A DNA stretch of 64,000 bases. Origin: Sulfurospirillum sp001602955. Its GTDB lineage: Bacteria > Campylobacterota > Campylobacteria > Campylobacterales > Sulfurospirillaceae. Below are positions 52,620 to 62,255 of this stretch, piece after piece. The translations under genes were made by a program, and so were the position numbers. Where the stretch lies: contig LVAC01000022.1 of NCBI GenBank assembly GCA_001602955.1, positions 1 through 64,000 of the forward strand, written 5' to 3'. Numbering within the stretch: the first letter of the stretch is position 1; the number at the start of each line of letters is the position of its first letter. The notes beneath the pieces are model-generated. The model ran no database searches, had not been told where the DNA came from, and worked only from the letters and a program-made list of their open reading frames with translations.

Positions 52620-53534
52620 ATGGTTGAATCTTTCATCGAAAAACTACGCGGCGATACTTTCTTAAGTTTAGAGACGACACCGATGCATGAGCCGACGTTT
52701 GAGCCGATTATCGAGAAAATAGCTTCTTTGAAATTGGACCAAAAAGTAGACGGCTTTAGCACGACCGACAATCCCTTAGCGCGTTTAAAGTACAATGCTT
52801 TAATGGGTGCCCTCAAACTTCAACACCGTTTTCATAAACCCGTCATCGCAACAATGAGCATGCGCGATCGCAACAAATTGGCGTTGCAGTCTGATTTATT
52901 GGGAGCCAACGAACACGATTTACGAACGATTTTATGCCTTACGGGCGATCCGGCCGGCGCAAGCGATCAGCCGCAACTTAAGGGTGTTTTTGAGGGAAAC
53001 AGTACGCTTTTAATGGAGATTATCCAATGCTTTAACGCAAGCATCGACTACTCCGGAAAACCGTTTAAGACGCAACCCAAACCGATCTATCCGTTTGCGG
53101 TATGCAATGCGCATGCCAATACGCCTAAGCATCTCGCAAAAAAGATGGCAACGAAAATTAGCCATGGAGCGATCGGCATTATCACGCAACCCGTTTACAG
53201 CGAAGAAAATGCGCGTATGCTTTTAGAACTTTTTGACGAAGCAAAAACGCTCTCCGGGAAGAAAGAGTCTCCGTGCGAATTGATTTTAGGCTTTTTCCCG
53301 ATCGTGCATCTTCGAACGGCCCAATTTTTAAGTGCTCACGTACCGGGCGTTCATGTTCCCGATATATGGACGGAAAAGCTTTTACATGCAAAAAAAATCG
53401 GTGAAAACGAAGAAAAGAAAGTAGGGTTTGAACTCTCGCTTCAAACGTTTCAAACCTTGCGGCGCGTGCACCCGAAAACCCACATCATGAGTGCCAACCA
53501 TTTTGAACTAATTGCAGATATTTTAAATGCGTAA
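52620..53534 (+). CDS. metF: Methylenetetrahydrofolate reductase family protein
   Basis: A 304-residue TIM barrel. The Glu in LSLETTPMHEP, the VDGFSTTDNPLARLK strand, GANEHDLRTILCLTGDP (family LRGDPP-like block) and a GIITQPVYSEEN block support the MTHFR family. It is a divergent member compared with E. coli MetF, so the substrate may be methylene-tetrahydrofolate or a related one-carbon carrier. Confidence 0.8.
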   Translation: MVESFIEKLRGDTFLSLETTPMHEPTFEPIIEKIASLKLDQKVDGFSTTDNPLARLKYNALMGALKLQHRFHKPVIATMSMRDRNKLALQSDLLGANEHDLRTILCLTGDPAGASDQPQLKGVFEGNSTLLMEIIQCFNASIDYSGKPFKTQPKPIYPFAVCNAHANTPKHLAKKMATKISHGAIGIITQPVYSEENARMLLELFDEAKTLSGKKESPCELILGFFPIVHLRTAQFLSAHVPGVHVPDIWTEKLLHAKKIGENEEKKVGFELSLQTFQTLRRVHPKTHIMSANHFELIADILNA

Positions 53535-53536
53535 GA

Positions 53537-53574
53537 AAGAGACTGCAAGCCTCAAAACGGCTTGTAGTCTCTTT
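53537..53574. terminator. Bidirectional terminator between metF and cheW
   Basis: A long stem AAGAGACTGCAAGCC / GGCTTGTAGTCTCTT with one mismatch and a 7-base loop, followed by TTAATTT on plus and by a TTTC-type tail on minus. Confidence 0.8.
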
Positions 53575-53578
53575 TAAT

Positions 53579-54073
53579 TTAGAAATCGCGTTTGAGCAGA
53601 GCTTCGACTTTAAGAATCGTCAAGATATTTTCATCACGCATACCGATACCGTAAACAAGCCCTTTCTCGGCATGAATCGTCTCCGGCGGAGGTCCAATAC
53701 GGCTGCTTTTAATCCGAATTGCCTCGGTCAAACGATCGATCACGAAACCGGCGGTATTGTCTTTACCTTTCATCACGATGTAACGCGTCTCTTCGGTCAC
53801 TTTAGAAGGATCCATCTTAAACTTGCTACGAAGATCGATCAACGGGATCACGCTTCCTCTGAGGTTAAAGACACCCAAGATATACGTCGGGACACTCGGA
53901 ACACGCGTATATTCAATCGGTTTGATGATCTCTTGAATGCTCAAAATGGGCACGGCGTACTCTTCCTGCCCGATAATAAATCCTACCAATTGGACAACGT
54001 CATCCTCTTTTTTTTGAGGCTCTTCAATCTGTTTTTGTTGCTTTTGAAGAATTTGATTGAGTTTATCGTTCAT
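53579..54073 (-). CDS. cheW: Chemotaxis coupling protein CheW
   Basis: 164 residues, a single CheW domain: VVQLVGFIIGQEEYAVPILSIQEII, VPSVPTYILGVFNLRGSVIPLIDLR and GLVYGIGM. It couples receptors such as the protein encoded at 34629 to CheA. It is the last gene of cheV-cheA-cheW. Confidence 0.95.
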   Translation of the reverse strand: MNDKLNQILQKQQKQIEEPQKKEDDVVQLVGFIIGQEEYAVPILSIQEIIKPIEYTRVPSVPTYILGVFNLRGSVIPLIDLRSKFKMDPSKVTEETRYIVMKGKDNTAGFVIDRLTEAIRIKSSRIGPPPETIHAEKGLVYGIGMRDENILTILKVEALLKRDF

Positions 54074-54086
54074 CTTCTTGCCTCAC

Positions 54087-56432
54087 TTATAGTTTAATAT
54101 TTTTTCGCACGACACTCTCAAGATATTCCGGAGAGTACGGCTTGGTGATATATTCACTCATACCCGATTCCACGCCTCTGAGTCGATCGGATTTTGAGGT
54201 ACGCGACGTCACCGCAATAAGCGGTAGGTTTTTGTATTTGGAATACTTACGGATCTCGCTCGCCAAGGTATAGCCGTCCATACGCGGCATTTCAATATCG
54301 ATTAAAACCGCATCGATACTGTATTCTGCCGATTTGAGCATATTTAAAGCCTCTTGACCGTTGCTGGCTTCAATCACCGTTAAGCCGATAGGTTCCATCG
54401 ATTTTTTCATAATATTGCGATCCATCGCACTGTCGTCTACGGCAAGTACGACGTAATCACTCGGTACGCTTTTCGTTTTAACCGTCGTTTCCGCCGTTGC
54501 ACGAATATCGACCGTAATGCCTTTGGCAAGATTCATTAACGCCGCTACGTCCACAATCAGCGTAACGCGTCCGTCGCCTCGAATCGTCGCACCCGCAATA
54601 CCCTCAATGCCTTGGAGGTAATCGCCCAAAGATTTAATAACAATCTCTTCTTGTCCGACCAAAGTATCGACGACGACGCCGAGTTTGGATTCGGCAAGTC
54701 CGATAACGACGACGTAGGTATGTTCTCCGCCCTCATAAACTTGTTTAACTCCGAAAATATCGGAAAGTCTGACAAGAGAGAGCACTTCATCGCGAAGGCG
54801 TAAAACATTTTTGCCTTCAATCGTATAAATCTCGTCCAACGGAATGCGAACGGTTTCTAAGACCGATGCCAACGGAATCGCGTAATACTCTTCTTGCGCA
54901 CCGACCAAGAGGGCTTGAATAATCGCCAACGTCAACGGAATTTTAAGTTTGATAACCGTGCCACGCCCTAACTCGCTGTCAACGTCGATAATGCCGTTCA
55001 ATTTTTCAATATTCGTTTTAACGACGTCCATACCTACACCGCGACCCGAAACGTTGGTTACCACTTTTGCCGTCGATAAAGAAGGTCTAAAAATCAACGA
55101 AAATGCCTCTTTATCGCTCATCGCGTCGGCTTCACGCTCACTGATCATTCCTTTTTCAATGGCTTTGGAACGTAAAAGATCGGCATCCAAGCCTTTACCG
55201 TCGTCGGTAATTTCGATGACGATATGATTACCCTCATTATACGCTTTAAGCTGAATGAGACCCATTTCAGGTTTGCCTTTAGCACGTCTAGACGCAGCGT
55301 CTTCAATGCCGTGGTCGCACGAGTTACGAATAATATGCACCAAAGGATCGCCGATCTCTTCAACGATCGATTTATCAAGCTCCGTCTCTTCACCCGAAAT
55401 TTCAAGCTCGATTTGTTTACCGAGCTCGCGGGAAAGGTCGCGAACCATTCGCGGGAACTTATTGAAAACTTTTGCGATAGGAAGCATTCTTGTTTTCATA
55501 ACCGCAATTTGAAGATCGGTCGTTACGAGTGAAATCGACGATACGACTTGGTTGAGTTCTTCCAAGAATTTCTCGCCCTCGTAACGTTCTTCGACGTCAT
55601 CGTAGATTTTTAACAATCTATTTTTGCCCAAAACGAGCTCGCCGATAAGGTTCATCAGATGGTCGAGTCGTTTTACCTCGACGCGTATCGTCTGCTCCAT
55701 CGTACTTGCGGACTCTTTTTTAGCCGGAGCATTAGTGCTCTCGCCGCCGCTTCGTTTTACCGTCGATTTTTCCGCCGGAGCTTCTTCACTCTCGTCGTGA
55801 TCGCCAAGTCCTGCAAACGAAGGTGCCGCAGAAGGAGTTGGTGCAACCGGAGCCGGTGCGGTGCTTTCTTTCGCATGGCCTTCTTTACGCTTACGATCTT
55901 CTTCTTTGCGCATTTTCAATAAACGTTCGATCTCTTCTTCAACCTCTTGATCGCTGAGTTTGGAGTAATCGGCATTGTCGTCTACCGCTACCGGTGCCGT
56001 TGCTTCTTCTGCGGATTGCGTTGAAACTTCGACAACTTCTTCGCCGTTTGAAATGACGTCCAAGCGACGGCAAATATCGGTAATATCCAATCCGATAGAC
56101 GTATCGTCTCCGTTATCGCGAATAGCATGTAACAAAGTCTTCATCAAATCGATCGACTCCAAAACGACGTCCATAACTTCCGGCGTCAATTTTAAGTCCC
56201 CATGGCGTGCTTTGTTTAAAACATCTTCCATATGATGCGTTAATTGCGTCAAAATGTTAAAGTTAAGAAACGATGAAGAGCCTTTAATCGTATGGGCAAC
56301 CCTAAAGATGCTATTGAGGAGTTCCAGATCGTCGGGATTGGACTCAAGCTCTACTAAGTTTTGATCGAGTTGTTCAATAAGTTCGAACGCTTCAACCAAA
56401 AAATCTTCTAAAATTTCTTGAATATCTTCCAT
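54087..56432 (-). CDS. cheA: Chemotaxis histidine kinase CheA with C-terminal receiver (CheAY)
   Basis: 781 residues. The Hpt domain has phosphorylated His47 in FRVAHTIKGSSSFL. A charged linker (about 130-245, repeated alanine/glutamate/proline) is followed by dimerisation, HATPase (IIRNSCDHGIED, DDGKGLD, SGRGVGMDVVK) and CheW-like domains. A receiver follows at about 655-781 with its Asp in AVLIDIEMPRMDGY. The CheA-receiver fusion is the norm in Campylobacterota. Confidence 0.97.
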   Translation of the reverse strand: MEDIQEILEDFLVEAFELIEQLDQNLVELESNPDDLELLNSIFRVAHTIKGSSSFLNFNILTQLTHHMEDVLNKARHGDLKLTPEVMDVVLESIDLMKTLLHAIRDNGDDTSIGLDITDICRRLDVISNGEEVVEVSTQSAEEATAPVAVDDNADYSKLSDQEVEEEIERLLKMRKEEDRKRKEGHAKESTAPAPVAPTPSAAPSFAGLGDHDESEEAPAEKSTVKRSGGESTNAPAKKESASTMEQTIRVEVKRLDHLMNLIGELVLGKNRLLKIYDDVEERYEGEKFLEELNQVVSSISLVTTDLQIAVMKTRMLPIAKVFNKFPRMVRDLSRELGKQIELEISGEETELDKSIVEEIGDPLVHIIRNSCDHGIEDAASRRAKGKPEMGLIQLKAYNEGNHIVIEITDDGKGLDADLLRSKAIEKGMISEREADAMSDKEAFSLIFRPSLSTAKVVTNVSGRGVGMDVVKTNIEKLNGIIDVDSELGRGTVIKLKIPLTLAIIQALLVGAQEEYYAIPLASVLETVRIPLDEIYTIEGKNVLRLRDEVLSLVRLSDIFGVKQVYEGGEHTYVVVIGLAESKLGVVVDTLVGQEEIVIKSLGDYLQGIEGIAGATIRGDGRVTLIVDVAALMNLAKGITVDIRATAETTVKTKSVPSDYVVLAVDDSAMDRNIMKKSMEPIGLTVIEASNGQEALNMLKSAEYSIDAVLIDIEMPRMDGYTLASEIRKYSKYKNLPLIAVTSRTSKSDRLRGVESGMSEYITKPYSPEYLESVVRKNIKL

Positions 56433-56442
56433 CGTTCTACCC

Positions 56443-57393
56443 CTATTGTGCAGTTTTTACATGCGATTTTATTACTTTAGAAACTTCTTTGTAAAAAATC
56501 GACGCATCAAATTTCGTTAAATAAGCCTCTCCGCCCGCCTCTTTACCTCTGATCTCGCTGAAGTGATCGCTAATGGAGGAGTTGAATACGATCGGAATAT
56601 TTTTAAACCTCGTATCTTCTTTGACGTTTGCGGCAAAATGGAATCCGTCCATTTGCGGCATTTCGACGTCGCTGATAATAATCTTAACTTCGTCGCCGAT
56701 ACGCTCGTTGTAGGTCGTGTAAAGCTCATTGAGCCTTTGAATTCCCTCCAAACCGTCTTTGGCTTCCACGACGCGCATTCCCATTTTTTTCAACGCATCG
56801 CTTACGAGTTTTCGCGCCGTCATACTGTCATCCAAGATGAGTGCCGTTCCTTCGACTTTGACGATTTGATGGTCGTCGATGTCCATTTTGGGTTGGTAAA
56901 TTCCCAACGCCTGTACGACGCTTTCCAAGTCCAAAATCAACAGTACGTCGTCGTTTTCGATGCGCGTTACGCCCGTAATTTGGCTTTTATCCAAAGAGCC
57001 CATGCCCGCAACGAACGATGCGGGTTCGATGTCTTTCCAGCTGATGCGACGAATTCGTTTTGCTTCGTGAACGACAAAACCGATCAAAATGTCGCTAAAC
57101 TCGGTAATGATAATACGCGGTTTAATCGATCCGTCGTCGGGCTCTTTAATATTCATCCACTTCGCAAGGTTAACGACGGGTATGACGATACCGCGAAGAT
57201 CGAAGATACCTTCGATGTACTCGGGAACTCCGGGGAGTTCGGTTAGATTGGGGATTTTGATGATTTCGCGAACCTTGGCGACGTTGACGCCGTAGATTCC
57301 CTCATACACACCCTTCTCTTCCTTTTTGAAAATACGAAAATCCACCAGTTCCATTTCATTGGAACCTACTTTTAAAATACTCTCTTTAGCCAT
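56443..57393 (-). CDS. cheV: Chemotaxis protein CheV
   Basis: 316 residues: a CheW-like domain (about 10-165, GVNVAKVREIIKIPNLTELPGVPEYIEGIFDLRGIVIPVVNLAKW) and a receiver (about 185-312) with the Asp in IIISDVEMPQMDGFHF. First gene of the cheV-cheA-cheW operon, the gene order of C. jejuni. Confidence 0.95.
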   Translation of the reverse strand: MAKESILKVGSNEMELVDFRIFKKEEKGVYEGIYGVNVAKVREIIKIPNLTELPGVPEYIEGIFDLRGIVIPVVNLAKWMNIKEPDDGSIKPRIIITEFSDILIGFVVHEAKRIRRISWKDIEPASFVAGMGSLDKSQITGVTRIENDDVLLILDLESVVQALGIYQPKMDIDDHQIVKVEGTALILDDSMTARKLVSDALKKMGMRVVEAKDGLEGIQRLNELYTTYNERIGDEVKIIISDVEMPQMDGFHFAANVKEDTRFKNIPIVFNSSISDHFSEIRGKEAGGEAYLTKFDASIFYKEVSKVIKSHVKTAQ

Positions 57394-57402
57394 TGCTGCC
57401 CC

Positions 57403-58140
57403 TTATTTACTTGGACATGACCTCAATTGCATGGGTGCAAAGTGTGTCTCTGGAGAGGATTGTACACTAAAATAGCTTTGATTGCACGCAAAAGAAGAAA
57501 AATTAACATAATGAACGCTAGATACCGTAAAATCGACGTTTTGATGGTAGTGCCCTTCGGCAATGACCTCGGTTTTTGGGTAAAAAGAGAGTTTACGTTG
57601 TATTTGCGTTGCAAAGTCTTCGATTTTCTTGCAGAGATTTTTTTTACGTTGATCGTTTTGAATCTTTTTGGAGATCGCATGCGAGAAGAGTCGATCCAAA
57701 ACGTTCAAAACACTTAAAAGCTTTGGATGACGAATCGCTTCCGTATAACAACGGTTCAGCAAAGTTCCGTATTTGTCGCCGTGCAACAGCAAGCATGCTC
57801 TGCCGTCGGGAAGCCGACATGCCAGCGGTTGGCGTTCAATGGGAATGACCGTGACATGGGAAAAGACTTTGGCTAGATTAAAATCGTGATTGCCTTCAAA
57901 ATAATAGACTTCGCATCGCGCGGCAATCGTGTCGATCAGGTCGATATAAGGGCGGTATTGCTCAACGCCGTAGTCCACGTTCCCGACCAAGAGATCGAAC
58001 ATATCGCCCATCAAAAAGAGTTGCGGGGGAGGATTGTGCTTGACATGTAAAAGAAAATCGAAGAAGAAAGAGCGCTCGCTTGAATCATGCGCATCGGCAA
58101 TGAAAAGCGCTCCTTCTTGAATCTGCACGTTAGGGAACAT
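57403..58140 (-). CDS. Metallophosphoesterase, UDP-2,3-diacylglucosamine hydrolase-like
   Basis: 245 residues with the calcineurin-like metal motifs: IADAHDS, GDMFDLLVGN, GNHDF, LHGDK and GHYHQ. The pattern resembles LpxH, the missing lipid A step between LpxC/LpxD and LpxB (lpxB lies at 59666), but LpxH identity is only an inference. It starts 11 bases inside the end of argC. Confidence 0.75.
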   Translation of the reverse strand: MFPNVQIQEGALFIADAHDSSERSFFFDFLLHVKHNPPPQLFLMGDMFDLLVGNVDYGVEQYRPYIDLIDTIAARCEVYYFEGNHDFNLAKVFSHVTVIPIERQPLACRLPDGRACLLLHGDKYGTLLNRCYTEAIRHPKLLSVLNVLDRLFSHAISKKIQNDQRKKNLCKKIEDFATQIQRKLSFYPKTEVIAEGHYHQNVDFTVSSVHYVNFSSFACNQSYFSVQSSPETHFAPMQLRSCPSK

Positions 58141-59143
58141 ACGCGATCATAGGAATACCGGCGGTTTCGTCCAAACCGCACATCAAGTTTGCATTGACCA
58201 CCGCTTGGGACGAAGCACCGCGTAAAAGGTTATCGATAGCAGACGAAACGAAAAGGGATTTGCCTTTTTGCGTCACGAAAATATCGCAAAAATTGGTTCC
58301 TGCCGTCGCTTTAATCTCTACGGGCGTTTCGCGCACGCGCACGAACGTCGCATCGGCGTAATACGCCCTTAAAACCGCCTTCGCGTCAATCGTCTCATCG
58401 GTTTGCAAATAAGAACTTACCAACATTCCGCGCGTCAGGGAAAGCAAATGCGGAATGAAGTTGACTTCAAACGCATGCGCGCTTATCTGGCGCAATTTTT
58501 CCGCAATTTCGGGTTCGTGGCGATGCTTTAACGGATTGTAGGCAAACATATTTTCGTTAATAGCAACAAAATGTGCCGTAGGCGTTAACTTTTTACCTGC
58601 ACCCGACACACCGCTTTTCGCATCGATAAAAATCGGTGCTTCTTTGTTCAGATACGGCAAAAACGGCAAAATTCCCAAAATCGACGCCGTAGGATAACAC
58701 CCCGGATTGGCGATCAAACGAGCGTTTTGAATGCGTGCTTTGTGAATTTCGGGCAATCCGTAGACCGCTTCGCTTAAATGCTCTTTATCCTCATGCTCGC
58801 AATAGTGTTTTTCGTAGGTTTCCAACTCCAAGCGATAGTCCGCAGAAAGATCGACAACCTTGACATGTAAGTCTAAAAGCTCTTTCGCAAACCCCATCGC
58901 GGCTTTGTGAGGAAGTGCTAAAAATGCCAGCGTCGCATGTTTTGCCACCTCTTTGGCATCGGCTTTTTGCACGTCTTGTTCAAAAACGCAAGCGAGCGAG
59001 GGATGAAGCTCGCTTGCGCTCACGCCTCCTTCGCTCGTTGCGATATAACGAATCGTGAAATGAGGATGGTTGATCAATATTTTGATCAATTCCAATCCCG
59101 TATATCCGCTAGCCCCTATAATAGCTACATCGATTTTAGGCAT
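58130..59143 (-). CDS. argC: N-acetyl-gamma-glutamyl-phosphate reductase
   Basis: Third step of arginine synthesis, 337 residues. It has the Rossmann start IDVAIIGASGYTGLELIKIL, catalytic Cys in NPGCYPTASILG, and AKSGVSGAGKK. Family length is normal. It lies between greA and the phosphoesterase gene. Confidence 0.95.
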   Translation of the reverse strand: MPKIDVAIIGASGYTGLELIKILINHPHFTIRYIATSEGGVSASELHPSLACVFEQDVQKADAKEVAKHATLAFLALPHKAAMGFAKELLDLHVKVVDLSADYRLELETYEKHYCEHEDKEHLSEAVYGLPEIHKARIQNARLIANPGCYPTASILGILPFLPYLNKEAPIFIDAKSGVSGAGKKLTPTAHFVAINENMFAYNPLKHRHEPEIAEKLRQISAHAFEVNFIPHLLSLTRGMLVSSYLQTDETIDAKAVLRAYYADATFVRVRETPVEIKATAGTNFCDIFVTQKGKSLFVSSAIDNLLRGASSQAVVNANLMCGLDETAGIPMIAYVP

Positions 59144-59145
59144 GC

Positions 59146-59640
59146 TTATCCTTCAAAGTCGATCTCGCGATAGGCGATTTCGAGGATTTCGTACTCTTGC
59201 GAGCCGTTCGGTAATTTAATCGTTACTTCTTCGCCTTCACTACGTCCCATGAGCTGTTTGGCAAGCGGAGAGTGAAACGAAATCAACCCGCGATCGGGAT
59301 TGCTTTCGGTACTACCTACGATGGTATAGCTTACCTCTTCGCCGCTGTCCGTATTTTCCAACATCACGCTCGAACCGAATCGTACTTTATCGTGTTCGTA
59401 CGAGCTAGGATCGATCACGTGGGCACGTGCCAAAAGATCGCTTAGTTCGCCGATGCGCGTATCGATAAACGCTAAACGATCTTTGGCCGCGTGGTATTCG
59501 GCATTCTCTTTAAGATCCCCGTGACTGCGCGCAATATCCAATTCTATGACCGTCTCGGGACGTTGTTTTTTTCGTAAATCTTGTAATTCGTTTGATAATT
59601 TTTGATAACCGAACTCGGTCATCGGCTCTTTATTTTCCAT
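59146..59640 (-). CDS. greA: Transcription elongation factor GreA
   Basis: Rescues backtracked RNA polymerase. An N-terminal coiled coil (MTEFGYQKLSNELQDLRKKQRP) carries the acidic tip DLKENAEYHAAKDR, followed by the FKBP-like domain (SPLAKQLMGRSEGEEVTI). ATG 59640 has AAGGAG at proper distance; a TTG five codons earlier overlaps that site and is rejected. Confidence 0.95.
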   Translation of the reverse strand: MENKEPMTEFGYQKLSNELQDLRKKQRPETVIELDIARSHGDLKENAEYHAAKDRLAFIDTRIGELSDLLARAHVIDPSSYEHDKVRFGSSVMLENTDSGEEVSYTIVGSTESNPDRGLISFHSPLAKQLMGRSEGEEVTIKLPNGSQEYEILEIAYREIDFEG

Positions 59641-59665
59641 TGAGTTCTCCTTCAAAAAGCACCTA

Positions 59666-60703
59666 TTATAGCTTCATTATACTTATCATTGCATCTTTGC
59701 TTCCGTGTTCCAAAAGCGTTCGAAGTTTCGTGGCACGTTCGAAAAAAACCTCTTGATCGGTTTGCTCGTAAACGTGGAGCAAGTTGTCCGCATAGACCTC
59801 TTCTTGCAACAACTCTACATGTAAAGGCTCTTCTTGTTCAAAATCAAACAAAATATTCGCCAAACCGACATGTTTGAGCTTCACAAATTGCTTCGCAATC
59901 CAATAATCAAACGCTTTGGCTTTGTACGCCAACACGAAAGGCACCCCCACAAGAGCCGCTTCCAACGTCGCCGTTCCCGAACAAACAAACGCGAACTCGC
60001 TTTGTAAAAACGCGTCGTACGTATTGCGTGAAATTTTGAACATACCCAAATCCCCGTATATATCGACGATTTCCCGATACGTAAAATGTGCGGGAATAAC
60101 CAGAAGCTTCTCTTTATCCTCAATTTTTGCCGCAAGTTCTTTGTAGATAGGCAATAAAGCCCTTATCTCACTCTTGCGGCTTCCGGGCAGAAAGGCGATC
60201 GTTCCCGTTTTTTCATGGCGTATCTTAAAGTGCGGTATCTCGTCCAACAAGGGATTGCCCACATACGTCGATTTGGTATAGCATAAATTCTCAAACGGGA
60301 AAATCGACGCCAAAATATCGCAATATTTTTCCAATTTCGCCGCGCGTTTGGGTCTCCACGCCCATACTTTCGGCAAAATGTAGTAAATGATCTGGACGTT
60401 CGGATTGATCGTTTTAATCGCTTTTGCCAAAGGCAAATTAAAAGCCGGAGAGTCGATCAGCAAAACCTTATCCACAAAAAAACTCATACGCGCCATCACT
60501 TTAATCGCCCGTTTCGCCTCGCGAATTTTAGGAAGTGCATCCAAAAAACCCATAATCGAAAAAGCACCGGAAGACAAAAACGGCTTCCCGAAACGCTCGT
60601 CGAAAATACCGAAAATTTCACAGGACTCCAAGCCTTCTAAAATAGGTTCGAGATGCAAATTTGCGGAGGGTTCCAATGCCGAGATTAAAAGTTTCAAACG
60701 CAT
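59666..60703 (-). CDS. lpxB: Lipid A disaccharide synthase
   Basis: GT19 glycosyltransferase, 345 residues. It shows LLISALEPSANLHLEPIL, VLLIDSPAFNLPLAKAIK, WAWRPKRAAKLEKYCD, FLPGSRKSEI and CSGTATLEAALVGVPFVLAYKA. It acts after LpxH. It is divergent from surE. Confidence 0.95.
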   Translation of the reverse strand: MRLKLLISALEPSANLHLEPILEGLESCEIFGIFDERFGKPFLSSGAFSIMGFLDALPKIREAKRAIKVMARMSFFVDKVLLIDSPAFNLPLAKAIKTINPNVQIIYYILPKVWAWRPKRAAKLEKYCDILASIFPFENLCYTKSTYVGNPLLDEIPHFKIRHEKTGTIAFLPGSRKSEIRALLPIYKELAAKIEDKEKLLVIPAHFTYREIVDIYGDLGMFKISRNTYDAFLQSEFAFVCSGTATLEAALVGVPFVLAYKAKAFDYWIAKQFVKLKHVGLANILFDFEQEEPLHVELLQEEVYADNLLHVYEQTDQEVFFERATKLRTLLEHGSKDAMISIMKL

Positions 60704-60794
60704 ACCTTCTTTTTTGTATAAGTCTATACAAAAATCTCTTAAAAAGAGACGCGCTTTGGAGCTTTAAACGAAGTCTACTATAAGCCCGTTTCGT

Positions 60795-60800
60795 TATAAT
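60795..60800 (+). promoter_or_regulatory. -10 element for surE
   Basis: TATAAT in TCGTTATAATGG, 26 bases before the surE ATG, in the 122-base divergent region with lpxB. Confidence 0.5.
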
Positions 60801-60825
60801 GGTTTTAAAAAAGACAGGTCTTTTC

Positions 60826-61611
60826 ATGAAACGTATTTTAATTACCAACGACGACGGATTTGAAAGTCCGGGCTTGCATGCGCTTGCACGCGCGCTTCGT
60901 CCTTTAGGACATGTCACGATCGTAGCTCCCACCACCGAAAAATCGGCATGCGGGCACTCTTTAACCTTAACGCGTCCGCTTCGCTTTATCTCCATTAGCG
61001 ACGATTTTTTTAAACTGGACGACGGCACGCCGACCGATTGCATTTACCTCTCGCTCAATGCCCTTTTTGAAGGAGAGAGCAAACCAGACCTCATCGTAAG
61101 CGGCATCAATAAAGGCTCCAATTTGGGCGAAGACATTACCTACAGCGGTACGGCGAGCGCGGCAATGGAAGGTGCACTTCACGGCGTTCCGTCCATTGCG
61201 ATTTCGCAAGTTTACGAAGGTAGCCCCCAAAATATCGAATTGACGCACGGCTATGATTTGGCGGAGCGCGTCGTGTACGATCTTTCCAAAAAAATTTTGG
61301 AAAAAACCTTTCCTTTGAACGAACGTCGCTTTTTAAACGTCAACGTGCCGCCGTTGAAACCCGAAGAGTGCAAAGGCTATAAAATCACGCGCGCAGGATA
61401 CCGTATGTACGGAAACGACGCGCATCTGCACCGCAATCCTAGAGGCGAAGAGTTCTACTGGCTGGGCGTTCACACGCTGGAGTGGAAAAAAGGAGCACTT
61501 AGCGACTGCGATTTGAGTGCTATCGAAGAGGGCTACGTCTCGATTACGCCGATAAAGCTCGATATGACCGCGCACGATGAACTGGAAGCCTTAAAAGAGT
61601 GGATCAAATAA
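60826..61611 (+). CDS. surE: 5'/3'-nucleotidase SurE
   Basis: 261 residues. Metal site ITNDDGFESPG, then APTTEKSACGHSLT, DGTPTDCIYL and SGINKGSNLGEDITYSGTASAAMEGALHG. ATG 60826 gives the family start MKRILITNDDG; an upstream ATG nine codons earlier is unlikely. The stop overlaps the next ATG (TAATG). Confidence 0.95.
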   Translation: MKRILITNDDGFESPGLHALARALRPLGHVTIVAPTTEKSACGHSLTLTRPLRFISISDDFFKLDDGTPTDCIYLSLNALFEGESKPDLIVSGINKGSNLGEDITYSGTASAAMEGALHGVPSIAISQVYEGSPQNIELTHGYDLAERVVYDLSKKILEKTFPLNERRFLNVNVPPLKPEECKGYKITRAGYRMYGNDAHLHRNPRGEEFYWLGVHTLEWKKGALSDCDLSAIEEGYVSITPIKLDMTAHDELEALKEWIK

Positions 61612-62255
61612 TGGACGACCGCTTCACAAGAGTTCGCCGTGTTTTTGGTGAAGATTTTGAAAAACTCCAAAAGGCAAATATCCTTCTTTTAGGCGTGGGC
61701 GGTGTCGGAAGTGTCTGTTTGGACGCACTGTTTCGAACCGGCATCGGGCGCATTACCATCGTTGATGATGATGTGTATGACATCACCAACCAAAACCGAC
61801 AACTAGGCTCAGAAGCGGTGGGCGAAGTCAAAGTCTTGCACCTTGCCTCACTTTACCCCAACGTCACACCGATTCACGTACTCATTACCCCTGAGTGGGT
61901 GGAGCAGTTTGACTTTTCGCCTTTTGATCTTGTCATTGACGCTATTGACGATATGAGAGCCAAAGTTGCCGTGGCGCACAAAGTAAGTGAAAAACTTTTC
62001 AGCTCCAGCGGCAGTGCCAAAAAACTAGACCCCACACGCATTCGCACTGCTTCCATCTGGAAAACTCATGGTGACGCGCTGGCAAAAAAGATGCGGTATG
62101 AGCTCAAAAAAAGCGGTTTTACGGGAGATTTTTTAACCGTTTTCTCAGACGAAGAGCCTACATGTAAAGAGCTAGGAAGCCTCATGTGCGTTACGGGAGC
62201 ATTTGGTTTTGCATTGGCTTCGTTGGTGATTCGGAAGATTACGGGGAGAATGTAA
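61611..62255 (+). CDS. tcdA: ThiF/E1-like tRNA threonylcarbamoyladenosine dehydratase
   Basis: 214 residues. It shows FTRVRRVFGEDFEKLQKANILLLGVGGVGSVCLDALFRTGIGRITIVDDD (nucleotide loop), TNQNRQ, and VIDAIDDMRAK. The DPTRIRTASIWKTHGDALAKKMR segment matches TcdA, which cyclises t6A to ct6A. A similar ThiF-family gene follows surE in C. jejuni. Codon choice changes from here on (more GTG, GAG and CAG than upstream). Confidence 0.82.
   Translation: MDDRFTRVRRVFGEDFEKLQKANILLLGVGGVGSVCLDALFRTGIGRITIVDDDVYDITNQNRQLGSEAVGEVKVLHLASLYPNVTPIHVLITPEWVEQFDFSPFDLVIDAIDDMRAKVAVAHKVSEKLFSSSGSAKKLDPTRIRTASIWKTHGDALAKKMRYELKKSGFTGDFLTVFSDEEPTCKELGSLMCVTGAFGFALASLVIRKITGRM

Noticed and set aside
56563..57246. 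A 227-codon plus-strand frame inside cheV
   Set aside because: It is antisense to a well-supported CheV with conserved motifs; its translation has no recognisable domain.
57403..58140. Firm naming as lpxH
   Set aside because: The metal motifs are common to calcineurin-like phosphoesterases; position near lpxB is suggestive only.
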